64,000 nt of DNA. It comes from Vanessa cardui (taxonomy: Eukaryota; Arthropoda; Insecta; Lepidoptera; Nymphalidae). The translations under genes were made by a program, and so were the position numbers. This document shows positions 13,151 to 25,300 of this stretch, in pieces. Numbering within the stretch: position 1 is the stretch's first letter; every line of letters starts with the position of its first letter. The stretch is from positions 8,620,501 through 8,684,500 of the forward strand of contig NC_061124.1 in NCBI RefSeq assembly GCF_905220365.1, given 5' to 3'. The notes under the pieces were generated by a model that made no database searches, was not told where the DNA came from, and was given only the letters and a program-made list of their open reading frames with translations.

Positions 13151-16100
13151 GATTGCGAGTACCCTTCAATGTTATATATTGTCATTAGTGATGTATTCTT
13201 ATATTCAGATATGTATAATTACAAAAGGAACTAAAGTTTCATTCCCTTTTTGTTTTTTATTTTAATGTTTTGAAGTGATGATTTTAAAAATCAATATTCA
13301 CTTTCCATTGCTGGGCGAGTACTAAAAGCTAATCTCAGAAGCTGCTTTAATAGGTTAGTCGATACATACGTGATTAATTTTCATCTGATACAAAGTTTAA
13401 CGAGCAGGAGCGATGCTATTTACAATTTGAGACACTGAAAACTTAATAGTGCAAGGATTAAGATTGGATCAAGTATTCTAGTCGTTTCACTAAATCAGAT
13501 GCTTTTCAAACATCATAATAAAATCATAAGTAGAACAGGCACGTATCTATTTTAACCATAAATTCCAAATATTTAAAATTGTTAACGTTCTAAATGTGTG
13601 TGAAGAATATTATTTATCCGTACTTAGCGTCAGACCCATCATTCTTCATCTCAATGCTATTGCTAGTGTACATTGTTTTGAAACCTCGTTCGTTGCTACC
13701 TGGTGGAATTACTGTTTGAAATATAATATGGCATAAAATAAAAGTTTATGTGTGTGTATAAGTACACACATAGCTCGTATATGTGTGTATTTTATTTGTA
13801 TGTATCCATTGTGCGGTGTTGGATGCACGAATGATTTGTGGCTGGATCCTGACTGCAATCCGACACTCGGGTCAAAGACCGGTTCGCCTTTCGGAAATAT
13901 TCGCAAGATGCATGGCCGGACGAGACGCAATGACCTCATCTCGGACGATTTTTTTTTTATTTTATTCCGTTTTCGTATTATTCATTTTATGTAAGAAAAC
14001 AGATATTTTTTTCGGTTTGAAGGATGTTGAAGGATTTCTTTTTTATCGCATGAATAAGCCGCTAGGATAGTTTGACAAAACTGGTTTCTGCTATTGGGTT
14101 CGGCTGGGTTTAGGAGGAAAGGGGTCAGATGCTATGCTACGTCTATACATGCTCAATGTCCCCTTCTGTGCTACTGACAACGTGTAGGTAAAATTTCAGT
14201 TTGATTGAATAGTTAAGAAGTGAAACGTAACAAACAAACAAATAAATGCATATTAGCATTATTAGTCGGGATTGCAGGCAAACAATTTCCCGTCTAACTG
14301 TATTTGAAATGTAAATAATGTTCTAAGAGTGCGTACGACAATGTCGACAATAGGCCAAGGGGTCAGGGCGACCTTTAGGTGCCAGCAAGCCCTTCTACCG
14401 TTAAGCTATTATTATAGGTACCATTGACATTTAAATGTTCAAAAAGATTATTCCTATTTGCATCATTACATTGTATAAAACGAAGTCGCTTACCGCTGTC
14501 TGTATGCTTAGATCTTTAAAATTACGCAACTGATTGTGATGCGGTTTTTTAAAAGATTGATTCGAGAGGAAGGTTTTTGTGTATAATACATGGACAATAT
14601 GTCGTATATAAATAAATATTTTGTAGGATATTTATTATCAGTATAAGTATTTTACCCGTGCGAATCCAGGGCGAGTCGCTAGTATACCTATCAAATTAAC
14701 TTCTTAAATAAAAAAATATTATTAACAATTAGCCTCCTTCCTTTGTTGTAATAAAAAAAAATACAGAATGTTTTAAGTATAGACCGTCCAATAATCGCAA
14801 ATATAATTAAGGTACTAATTTACTCCGTTTCACAGATTATACTCCTTTTCCCACAAAATATCACAAAAAAAAAGAAATCATACACTGACAGACTAATTTC
14901 AAAATAATTGCCCTCGAGTTACCGGAGACGTCTCACGTCATGAACATTTGCACCGAGATACAAAAAACGGCGGAGCGGAGCCTACAAAGTGCACCGCACT
15001 CCGTCTGCATTCGACTTTTTATTCTTTTTCCCCTTTACTCTGGTACAATGTTATGGATTTCCGTTGGCAAAACCGCGTGCGTGCAACACAACTCGTTTCA
15101 ATAATTTTTCTTCGAATCTTCGCTCTTGCGGAAAAATAATTGCCGGCGAGTGACACACAGTTATGTTGAATGGTTACGTATTACTATACAATAATATTCG
15201 TGTTTTATTTGACAATATAATTGCACAATTACTTCTCTACACATCCGAAATTAAGTCCATCAATTGTAATTGAATTTTGTAATGTTTTATGTGAACGATG
15301 CATGAGTCACTGTCATAAAAGATATAAATATTGGCAACGTTCTCCCAGGGACCGAGTTCTGTAAACATACGCACACTTTTAAATACTTTTTCTGAGAAGC
15401 ATATTGTAAAGTAAACTATGTACGTGTTTTGCGTAATGGGAGCAAGCAATATGTGGAACGATTTGAAAGTTCCATCAGCTTTAAATGTTCCAAGATAATG
15501 TTTCACGGTACAGTTATACACGCAAGTTATCTTCGCGAACGGGCGGATATTACCGGTGAATCTACCTAATGGATACACACCAGGTTGCGCTCCGGCGCCG
15601 ATTCTCGGAAGCGATCCCCACGCGGCCTTGCGATGAAACATCGAACGAATGTTTGTTTTACTTTCAAACGATTCAAAAACGGCTCCCGCAAAATTTTACT
15701 GTTCGCGGGAATCGTCGGTTCATGTGACGTTTTGTTTGTGCGAGCTTCGTTCCCTGAACAGTTTACAGCTGGTATGACTCTATCAGAATTATGGGAATCT
15801 AAATATTTAGCCTTCGCCGTTTCTTAGAGGCGGTCGCTCTCGCTCACGGTGAGATTAAACGTCGCTCGAATGTCATTTGAAGCCTTAGAGAATAACGATT
15901 TCCCCGCTTGCGAGAGTTTAATAATGTAATCCCCGTTTCTCGGAATAGCTGACAATCGGCAGCTGCAAATGCATTGCGCCACCGGCTGCGACTCGCGACG
16001 CAACCCACCGGCTGCTTCCCGCCGCCATCGCAGTCCGCGACCTCCCGGAATGACAGTCCTTCCTAATTGTTATCTAGTGTCATTGATTCTAATCTCATTC

Positions 16101-16974
16101 CTTACCAAACGCCACTGCAAATAATAAGAACGCACATTATCTCGTACATATGATACATTGTGAACGTTTGTTATGAACATTTTTATCTGTAATCTCTTCG
16201 ATCTTTATCTGAATTAATGTAAATTGTTCGTACACAGAATACAACTGACGTGATTCCGTGATCCGTATCTACATTATGATTAAATCGATCGAAGAGAGAC
16301 TGTTTAAATTTATAAAATTCGTGGAATCATGTTTCAGCACTTATCTTCAGGCTCGATGTATGTAAGATAAACGTATAAAATTAGAAGCACATTATACATA
16401 TGTCATCATCCGCATGTGTTATCGCTATAAATGCTCCCACGATTTCGATTCTTATTGCGTGCGCGCCGCCTAGCAACCTTCTCGTTCGGGGATGACGTAT
16501 ATTAGCAAAAACTTGGACAAATGACTCACTATAAAAGGTTGACTTTTGATTACGTGTGTTGCGTTAATTACTTAAGTTCGATATATGTATTTAATACAAG
16601 TTTCATGTATTAATTATTCGCGACAAACATGGCTACCGTGATTATATGAGCTTGTTAACTGTCAATATTCCTATGATGGAATAATTAATAAGGAAACTTA
16701 CAAATTAATATATTTGCCAACTAGTTTGTTAGTTGATGATAACTTATCGATAAGATAATACAGTAACTACCTTTTTTTTGAATATAACTAACGACTGAAT
16801 GTTTTCATTGATTTTTGTTTCATATTTTCTGTGAACGCTGATCGTTGAGGATTAATTTCATGCAAACGTGCCCATTGCTCCGTATAATCAATATTCACGT
16901 AGTCTCTGGGCAATTTTTTGTGTACAGTACGATAAAGGCGTTTAATGTCCCAACACTGGGCTAATGTGTGGAGC

Positions 16975-17165
16975 TTATTTCACCGCGTTGATCCAATTTG
17001 TCTTGTAACTTGTTGATACACATGTGGTAGAATATCTGAATATATATGTTTTCATTCGCACATGAAAATTTAATGGTTCTGGGCGGGATTTGAACCGGCA
17101 ATCATAAGTTAAGATGCAAACGTTCTTACCGTCGCACCATTTCGACTTGGTCTTATTATGTAACT
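16975..17165 (-). repeat. Degenerate SINE family A copy (antisense head)
   Basis: Recognisable pieces of the family-A SINE in reverse: 'tacacatgtggtagaat', then 'gggatttgaaccggcaatca', 'aagatgcaaacgttcttacc' and 'caccatttcgac'. It is diverged compared with the copies at 35.9 and 39.4 kb, so it is probably older. Confidence 0.6.
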
Positions 17166-17282
17166 TTTTAGATTTTGCGAACATAAAAAATTTGACCGAC
17201 AAATAAAAATTTGTTGTTGTAAGTGTACAAGTTATACAATTCATATTAATTTCTACAATACAACATACATAATATAAACAGC

Positions 17283-17495
17283 AATATGTATTTAACTAGT
17301 TCTCGCTCATGGCTTCGCTCGCTTTCTAGGGGTTGTCATATGATAGACCAGAAAAGTAGCCTATGCCTTTCCTTGTACTTCAAGTTTGCTTCATACCAAA
17401 TTTCGTCAAATTCGGTTCAGCTGTTTATTACTGAAAGAGCGACAAACAGACAGAAAGAGTTTCTCATTTATAATATTAGTATAAGAATATAGATT
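17283..17495 (-). repeat. Dispersed repeat family G copy
   Basis: Shares 'acttcaagtttgcttcatac', 'caaatttcgtcaaattcggt' and a terminal 'aatattagtataag' with the other family-G copies. It begins near 'ctcgctcatggcttcgctcg'. No intact reading frame of known type. Confidence 0.5.
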
Positions 17496-17537
17496 GATGA
17501 AAATATTCGATTATGATTTTTTTTTATTTTAATTTAT

Positions 17538-17818
17538 GGTATAGGCAGGCGGATGAGCATATGGGCCACCTGATGGTAAGTGGTCACCATCACCCATAGA
17601 CAATGAAGCCGTAAGAAATATTAACTATTCCTTACATCGTCAATGTGCCACCAACCTTGGGAACTAAGATATTATGTCCCTCGTGCCTGTAGTTACACTG
17701 GCTCACTCACCCTTCAAACCGGAACACAACAATACTGAGTACTGTTATTTGGCGGTAGAATAACTGATGAGTGGGTGGTACCCAGGCGGGCATGCACAAA
17801 GCCCTACCACCAAGCAAT
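17538..17818 (+). repeat. Dispersed SINE-like repeat (family B)
   Basis: Near-complete copy running from 'atggtataggcaggcggatg' through 'ggccacctgatggtaagtgg' and 'actggctcactcacccttca' to 'caaagccctaccaccaag'. The poly-T run just before it belongs to the element's head as in other copies. Confidence 0.85.
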
Positions 17819-19164
17819 TATATATAATTATGGTGATTGGTAAAAGAGTAGCTGAGCTTATTGCCGGTTCCGTAAGAATTCATCAAATCGATAACACTGA
17901 TTGAATTATATATAATTTAATTTTATTCATTGACAATTTAACAGTACTTGTAGCCTCTGATGTACTTCATACGATTCTGGAGTACTTGGATATACCTAAT
18001 ATATTTTTTACCAATGAAACAGATTTTGAGAATTGAACCACTGGTTCCGAGGAAAACCCTCTGCATACAAATAAAAACAAATTTCTCCAAAACATTTTTT
18101 AATTAAATTCAGTTCTTGGATTCCATTCATTTCGCAACGAAGATAAATTTTAACAAAAAATAATAAAAAATTTGATACATTTACATATTACATAAATAAT
18201 GCCTTATTATGCAGTAATTAAGTATATTTTTTACATGTTGAAATCAATAAAATCATGATATGCGAAGCGAACCGATTTTATCTTGATTTCAATGATTGAA
18301 AATATGACAACATATCGTTAACTCAAATTTATATGCTACCAGTCAAACACGCGGATTTCAATACATATATAAAACTATAACTATAGCACATAAATCCTAA
18401 ATCCCTATTTCATCCCCTCGAAAGAAAATTTAATATAATAAGTTATACATTGACCTTAAAAACAGTTATAAATATTTACATGTCTCATTTAAATCGTGTG
18501 TAATCGAAAACAGACTAATTGTTAATGTAGCGTTCTTTGATTTGTTGAATTGAGATGCAATGATTGAACGACATCAATTTAAAAACTACGTATCCGATAT
18601 TGTCATACATTGCGTTTCTCGTCTATCAATTGTTACATTTAAGATCTCGATATCATTACATATGATCTCCACAGATGTGTTGTCCGCGACTTCGGTGTAT
18701 ATTGATTAAAATATCAAGACGATCTTTTAAATCACTTAAGAGTCAAGATTTAATAAAATAATAATTACTATGCATATTAAAATTACGCTATAATCTTGAA
18801 ACAATTTGTGTTTGTCGTATTTTAAGGCTTAGATCTGTTAAACTACGCAACGCTTTTTAAAGTTATTTTCATTAATAAACAGAATGAGAAAGGTATATTA
18901 TGCATAATACTTGCATTTGTTTACATGTGAAATGAATACTAGCTTAATAATATAAACGGATATTGCTCGCCATTTCGATTAAGATTACAGATTATCAAAA
19001 CCAGACCATTTTCGTTCCGGAATACAAGTCAGATTAGACGCGGTTAAACATTTTTATGTTTGGAACACTTTTATAAGTTAATATTTGATTTATTGACTAC
19101 AAGAGCTTCATTATTAATTGCCTTTAGTGTGAAATATCCCCTAATAACCCTTTCTTTTGTTCAG

Positions 19165-19346
19165 GTTCAAAGATGGCGTAGCTTATCCCTGGTCTGCGGG
19201 AGTGTCCAACCTAATCCTATATCCTGAAGCGGCGAATCAGACGCTGTACACGAGACGCGCCGCCCGCGCTGATTCCGGAAACTATACTTGCCGGCTCAGC
19301 AACGAGACACACAGCGAGACACATACAGTCAGATTAGATATCTTAG
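19165..19346 (+). CDS. Receptor exon: C-terminal half of an Ig domain
   Basis: Acceptor ttttgttcag, donor TTAG|GTGAGT. It enters in phase 2, so a preceding codon ending in TG would give W before FKDGVAYPW. It reads through NLILYP and AARADSGNYTCRLSNETHS to LDIL. The D-S-G-N-Y-T-C string is the classic F-strand of an Ig fold. N-glycosylation sequons NQT, NYT and NET are visible. Confidence 0.9.
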
Positions 19347-22300
19347 GTGAGTCTTGGAAGTAATCGTCTGTAATGCTCCCAAGCCTAGGAAAATTAACGC
19401 CTTTTATCTTCTTAAAAGTTGAAAAAGGTTTTTCAGCTTAGTCTATAAAGCTACTCCAATGCGGTCCAGATGGTAGGTAATCCATAATGTATCTTTACAA
19501 ATGCAGGTTATCTTACGAGCGTTTATATTAGAACCAATAAATATTCCATAGCTGAGAAATGCTTTTTTCTTAAGGATTGGAGTCGCTATGTCGCTGATGT
19601 AACCACACGGTTGATGTATACATGCGCTTTAATTTCGTCAGATTACCTCACGATCTTTTAGTCATGCCTAGCACGGGATGATTGTAAAGTCAAATTAAGC
19701 ATATAACTCAGTGAACTCCATCCGATTTCGATGAAAATTTTCATCGTAATTTTGTCTGAAATGTACGGTATTAAGTATTTAGAAAGTAAATAGCTCTGAG
19801 CATTTCTCAGCGTTACATTGAGATCTAAATAAAAGAAAGTAACGCTTTCACCCGAACGAGAAAGACAATATTTAACAAAGATTCTTATCGTAAGTAAATT
19901 CTCGTTATTGATAATGAAAATATGAACGTAATGATCGCTCGAAACGCTTTAACGAACGTGTTTTCACAGAAAAACCGACGGATGCGCCGAAAACAATGTT
20001 CATTTCGAAGGACCAGTGGGTGGAGGAAGGGACCGAACTACGGCTGTTCTGCGAAGCGTTGATTGGTAAGTTTTCACTTTTACAATTACCGAAATAAAAT
20101 ATTAATAACACATCTCCGACCCTTTATAATTGACACTCGTCCGCTCACGAATGATGCCAGCGGTTTTCGTAGAAATTAGCCGGCTGTATTTTTAGCAGCT
20201 ACTCATTACGTTACCAATTAAAGTGACGATATTATACTACGTGGGTTTGTTTCATCTAATATGTGTAATTATTTTATTGTATTCAAGCTTGGAGATATGT
20301 ATACCAATGAAACCAGTGCCGTTGCATAGGGATCTGATTTCAAGAAAGTCCTAGCGAGGCACAAATGATTTTTTATTAGAATTTTTTTTAAGGGATACCT
20401 ACTCCTATAATAGCTTTGAAATTGTAGGATATTTCTTTGAGTTAATTTCGACTAGCCGATTCCAGTCCATTTTCTTTCACAATAGCTAAAGGGCACTACC
20501 ATTTAGGTTTATTACCATGTAGGTTACAACCAAAAAGGCTTTTAACGTCATTTTTATAATTAAAAGTTAATAAATGGCGGTTACCCGTGTCTTTACACCT
20601 TATTTCTTCCGTGTTCTATTTCCCGTGAACTACAAAAAACTTCCCTTTCAAAATTCATCTTTTTTACATGTATTCGCATGCGTTTTCAGACAGCGTGAAT
20701 ATTATTTTTTTATATAATGTTCTCTTCGTTTTTCATAACGATACTTTAATTATAGGTCGATCGTACTTGGCGGATGCTAGAAGCGACCTTCGCTGGTGGA
20801 AGGTGTGGCCAAACGGCACAGACGGTGAACTTTTAATAACACAGAACGAGACCAAAACCACGAGGTACGTATCAAATTTGAACCGCTAAGATTTAATCAT
20901 ACACAATAACTTAAGCTTATATTTTATGACTTGACCTAATCTTATGGATTTGGATTTATGTTGAGACGCCTTAGAAATGCCTTAGTTGTGCTATAATAAA
21001 GGTCCTTCCCTATTAGATCAGCGTGGTGGAATAAGCTTCTAATCCTCGCCTCAACAAAAGTTCCACTTTTGCTTCTTCATACTAAAGCCTCCTTTGACAA
21101 GAGTTGGGCTGTTTTCTGGCTGTTACTTTACTATGCTTAAGTCATTGAGTACTCAAGTAAAGGATGCGATTGAAAAAAAAAACTTCATTTGTGATGAGTT
21201 ACACTATTCCTCTAGAAACCCGGCTCTATGACAAATATTTAACACGCAATGAGAACGTATTAAATTGTTCATAGTTCAGGAAAAACTCAATTTAAATAAC
21301 TTCCCTGTAATTTTTGATCGTCTGAAAATACAGCGGAAATACGTGCACGTAATGTCATCTCCGTTAAGTGGATTACGGCTTGCATCCATTAGCGAAATTA
21401 CTTAATTCACTTCTCGAAAGTCAGAATTAGATTTTCCGCGTATTAGATACACATAGCGAGTTATTGCTAATTTTAATATAACGCGAATTATTATAACGCG
21501 TTTCATTTTTGTATGAAATAAATGTAATTGAATATCATATAAAAACGAAATACTATTCGGCTTTCGAGGTCGAAATTCGACGTGAAACCGGACGTATGGA
21601 AATTCGTAAAAACTATTCGTTTGAAGCGAATTCGATCTGTGATTTGCAATTAGACGTAATTAAAATTAATTAATAATATATTGAGAGTTTTTTTAACGAT
21701 TATTCGATCATGATTACGGATACAGAAAATCGATTTTTTTGTTTGTATAATTACTAAGATATTTTAATTTACATAGAGTTTGGTGTCGATATTTTATTGA
21801 TTATAGAAATATATCGATTCAATTATACTGCATTGATTAAGGATACTTTAGTTTTAATTGTTACATCACTGACACAAGTATGATTTTCCCCAACGATCGG
21901 ATTAACGGGAAAGTGTAGTTAATGGTTAAGTAATATAATTATAATTGTAGTTGTCGTCCGCGACTTCGCTTTCTTTTTAAGTATTGATCGTCAAATATTA
22001 TTCATAATTAGCCCTATGTACTTTCTAAAAGTACAACCTTGCTTCATAATTTTTTATATCGAATTCTGCTCAGTAGTTTTTCCGTGAAGAGCAAATACAA
22101 TCAGAGTTATTTTTGTATTTATAAAATTTGTATAGATAATTATATGCAATACAATACATAGTATATTGGTTTGGTTTGAAAGGAGAGTGAGCCAGTGTAA
22201 CTGTAATAAGGGATATAGCATCTTAGTTTCCAAGGTTGGTGGAGCATTAGAGGTATAAGGACCTAGCAACGCGCCCGGCTTATATAAAATATGTATACAT

Positions 22301-25300
22301 ATATCACTTTAAAACTTCTATAAATATCAGTGTTTCTCTGATATATTGTGCATGTATTATACATATAAACTTTCCCCTTGAATCAATGTAAACCGAATCA
22401 AAATCCCTTGTGTAATTTTAAAGATCTAAGCATAAGTAGGGACCGGCAGCGGTAAGCGACTTTGTTTTATACTATGTGATGATAATGACGATTATATTGA
22501 AATATCGTACGGTGTAAATATCCGTGGACAGTGATGATTTATACCCGGGAGAGTCCATTTGTCCGCCCACCTGTTATAAATATATACGTAGAACATTGCT
22601 TAAAGACATTTATAACAAAGAATACTCTTCAAAATTATACATATTAAATATACATAATATGTAAATAAAACAGTTCGTAAAGAAAGAAATTATAAATAAT
22701 ATGATTCTTTAAAAAAAAACGGGTTTAAAAATCGCGGCGTTAAAATTGGTTCATTTCTAAACAGGATTTCCTAAATGGAATTATTAAAATAAATTAATAA
22801 TTAATTAGTAATAGCAGAGTACGAGAGTAATAGCTTTAAATCTTGCAAAAAAATTGTATAAGTAACCTCGTATAAGCCTATTTGAATAATATTTAATATA
22901 ATTAGAGCCGAGATGGCCCAGTGGTTAGAACATTACATGATTACGACGATTGCAGGTTCAAACCCAGGCAAACAGCGCTGAATTTTCATGTGCTTAATTT
23001 GTGCTTTTAATTCTACAAATACTTTGCGGTGAAGGAAAACATCGTGAGGAAACCTGCATATGTCTGATGCCTACGAAATTTTGCCACGTGTGAATCCACT
23101 AAACCGTATCGTAGCAGCGTGATGGATTACGCTACCAAAAAACATCCAAAGGAGTAGTGGAGGTTTTAGCCCAGCTGTGGGAAATTTACAGACTGTTACT
23201 ATTATATATTTATAGTACATTACGTGTAAATGTTTCACGTATTAAAAGTATTGTCTAAGAGGTGATTAGTTGACTAATACTGTGTCTTCTTCTTTCGAAT
23301 ATCAAATCAATTAAGACAGAACAAGACACAAGAATATTTAACTAAACGTAATGTTATAAATGTATAAAACGGTTACTAGTATCGCGTTTAAAACTAAAGA
23401 GCTCTTAATATTTCAGAGAGGACGTGAAAGAAATAATCGGTTCCTACCTGAGCATCAAGCGAGTGTCCGCGCAGGACTACGGCACGTACGTGTGCGTCGT
23501 GCACAGCAACGAGGTCGTCTCCAGAAACTACGTCACCGTGCATTACAAACGTGAGGGAAACTTACCCATAACTATCGGATCCTCTGTGTTCCTTTCAAAT
23601 TTGTTTACTCAGCGAATATAAGATCAATATAAAACACTATTGTAAACATTTCGGTCTCTTGTATTTGTTTTTTCATAAATTTAAATTAGTATATTGAATC
23701 AACTTTTTACGTTTGGAGCAATCAATAAATATCTATAGTTATTGTCTTTGTCGTTAATTTTGTCGTTAAATGCTCCCAATTGCAATCGGTTTTATAAATT
23801 TGAATAGTTCTTATTATTATTGATTGGTCTTATCTAGCCAATCAGATTCCTAGATATAATTGCTTTCGTCTCCTAGTCATAGTATTCATTTGAAAAACAC
23901 TATGTTTTTAATAATTATAGCAAAAAGTTAATATTTTGATGCAGATAGCGGCGCGGCGGGCGAGGCGTCGTGGTGCGGCGGCGCGGAGGTGCCGTGGCGC
24001 GCGCTGGCGCTGGGCGGCGCGGCGGGCGCGCTGCTGCTGCTGTCCGTGCTGGCCTGCCACCGCCGCTGCACGCCGCGCCTGCTGCTGGCCGCGCGACACG
24101 CCCGCGCGCGCGCCGCCACCGCCGCGCACCGCGCCAGAGGTACCACTCACCACCAACACGCGCACCCGCTATATCCACTATATGAGATGGACGGATAGAT
24201 CAAAGTATACCAGCTAACGTTCCCGAGTTCCTCGTTGCTCTTCGCATAGTGACAGACATAACGTTGACTCAATTTTGTCTCTCACATAGGGGGGGCGCAG
24301 GCAGACGGGTCGAGCTCGTTCAAGACTCCCATTGGCCCACGTCAGAATTAAAGTAATTCACATCATCAAATTAAAAGAATATGCCTATGTCTTCTATCTA
24401 TACTCTTTTTCCGATAGCATAGAAAAGTAATTTTCAATGAAATTATGATCTACACAATTTCTTAATCTTTGTCTCTTTCCGTTTTCTTTAATGAGCATGA
24501 GAAAGATATATCATTACAGCCCCGTTGAGGCAGCTCAGTAATTGTTAATAACAGATTCGATAGTCTTACAATAAGGTTTTATAATCTCCGCTCCTAAGAA
24601 ACGCTTGGTCCTCACTGGTGTAACAAGTAATGCAAGTTTGTGTGATGTCGCCAGTGCTGGAGAAGGAGTTCGACGTGGTGGTGAGCTGGACGGCGGTGGA
24701 TGGTGAGCTGGTGCGCGGCGCGCTGCTGCCCACGCTCGCCATCAAGTACAAGTACCGCGTGCACGCCGTCACGCTGTCCACGCAGCCCGACCACTGTGAG
24801 TACCGCCTGTCCGCCCAGGGTTGCCGACACGCAGAGTAGATGCGATGTGAGGGAAATCTTGCTTGCAAGTACGGGTGTCTATCACTGCAATCACCCTGTG
24901 CCTGAACATAGAATCGGCAACCCATGATACAAAGTCGTACAACCTAGCCACTAGAGCAAAGATTAAGAAGCCATGAGATATTCATTATTTGGTAATAAGT
25001 TACCAAATTTAGAAAATATGATAAAATCCGTAATTATTTTTGTTTTGGTGAGAACAACATACGACATATGTACTAAATTTTATAGCCTTTATATCGTCTC
25101 TGTACATCAAATATTATTGTCAAACAGCAAAACTTCGTATCTAGGACTTAACAGAACTTAACATATCTCTTCTAAGTTAAATCAGTAATGTATGTTGATG
25201 TATGTAGGTTTGATGGTTAATATTTCTTTGACTGATTATGTCTATGTTACGGGTGGTGGTGATCACTTATATTCAGGTAGTGCATTTATCAATCTGCCTA

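Larger units (their letters stand above)
7680..19164. other. Long non-coding stretch, probably 5' intron(s) of the receptor gene
   Basis: Mostly AT-rich, with scattered repeats listed separately. Locally GC-rich islands at about 8330-8470, 14930-15010 and 15950-16065 have no convincing exon. The last is open for ~48 codons on the + strand but looks low-complexity. Open frames at 13709-14070 and 15237-15827 are not recognised. The missing 5' exons of the Ig-TIR gene may lie here, but I could not place them. Confidence 0.5.
20865..23416. other. Receptor intron (2.55 kb)
   Basis: AT-rich intron between the second and third Ig-domain exons. It contains a family-B fragment (22165-22262) and a truncated family-A SINE (22904-23205). 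Nothing else recognised. Confidence 0.75.

Noticed and set aside
23908..24178. Several overlapping long open frames on both strands
   Set aside because: They result from extreme GC content of one exon. Only the + frame giving the membrane span joins the neighbouring exons in phase.
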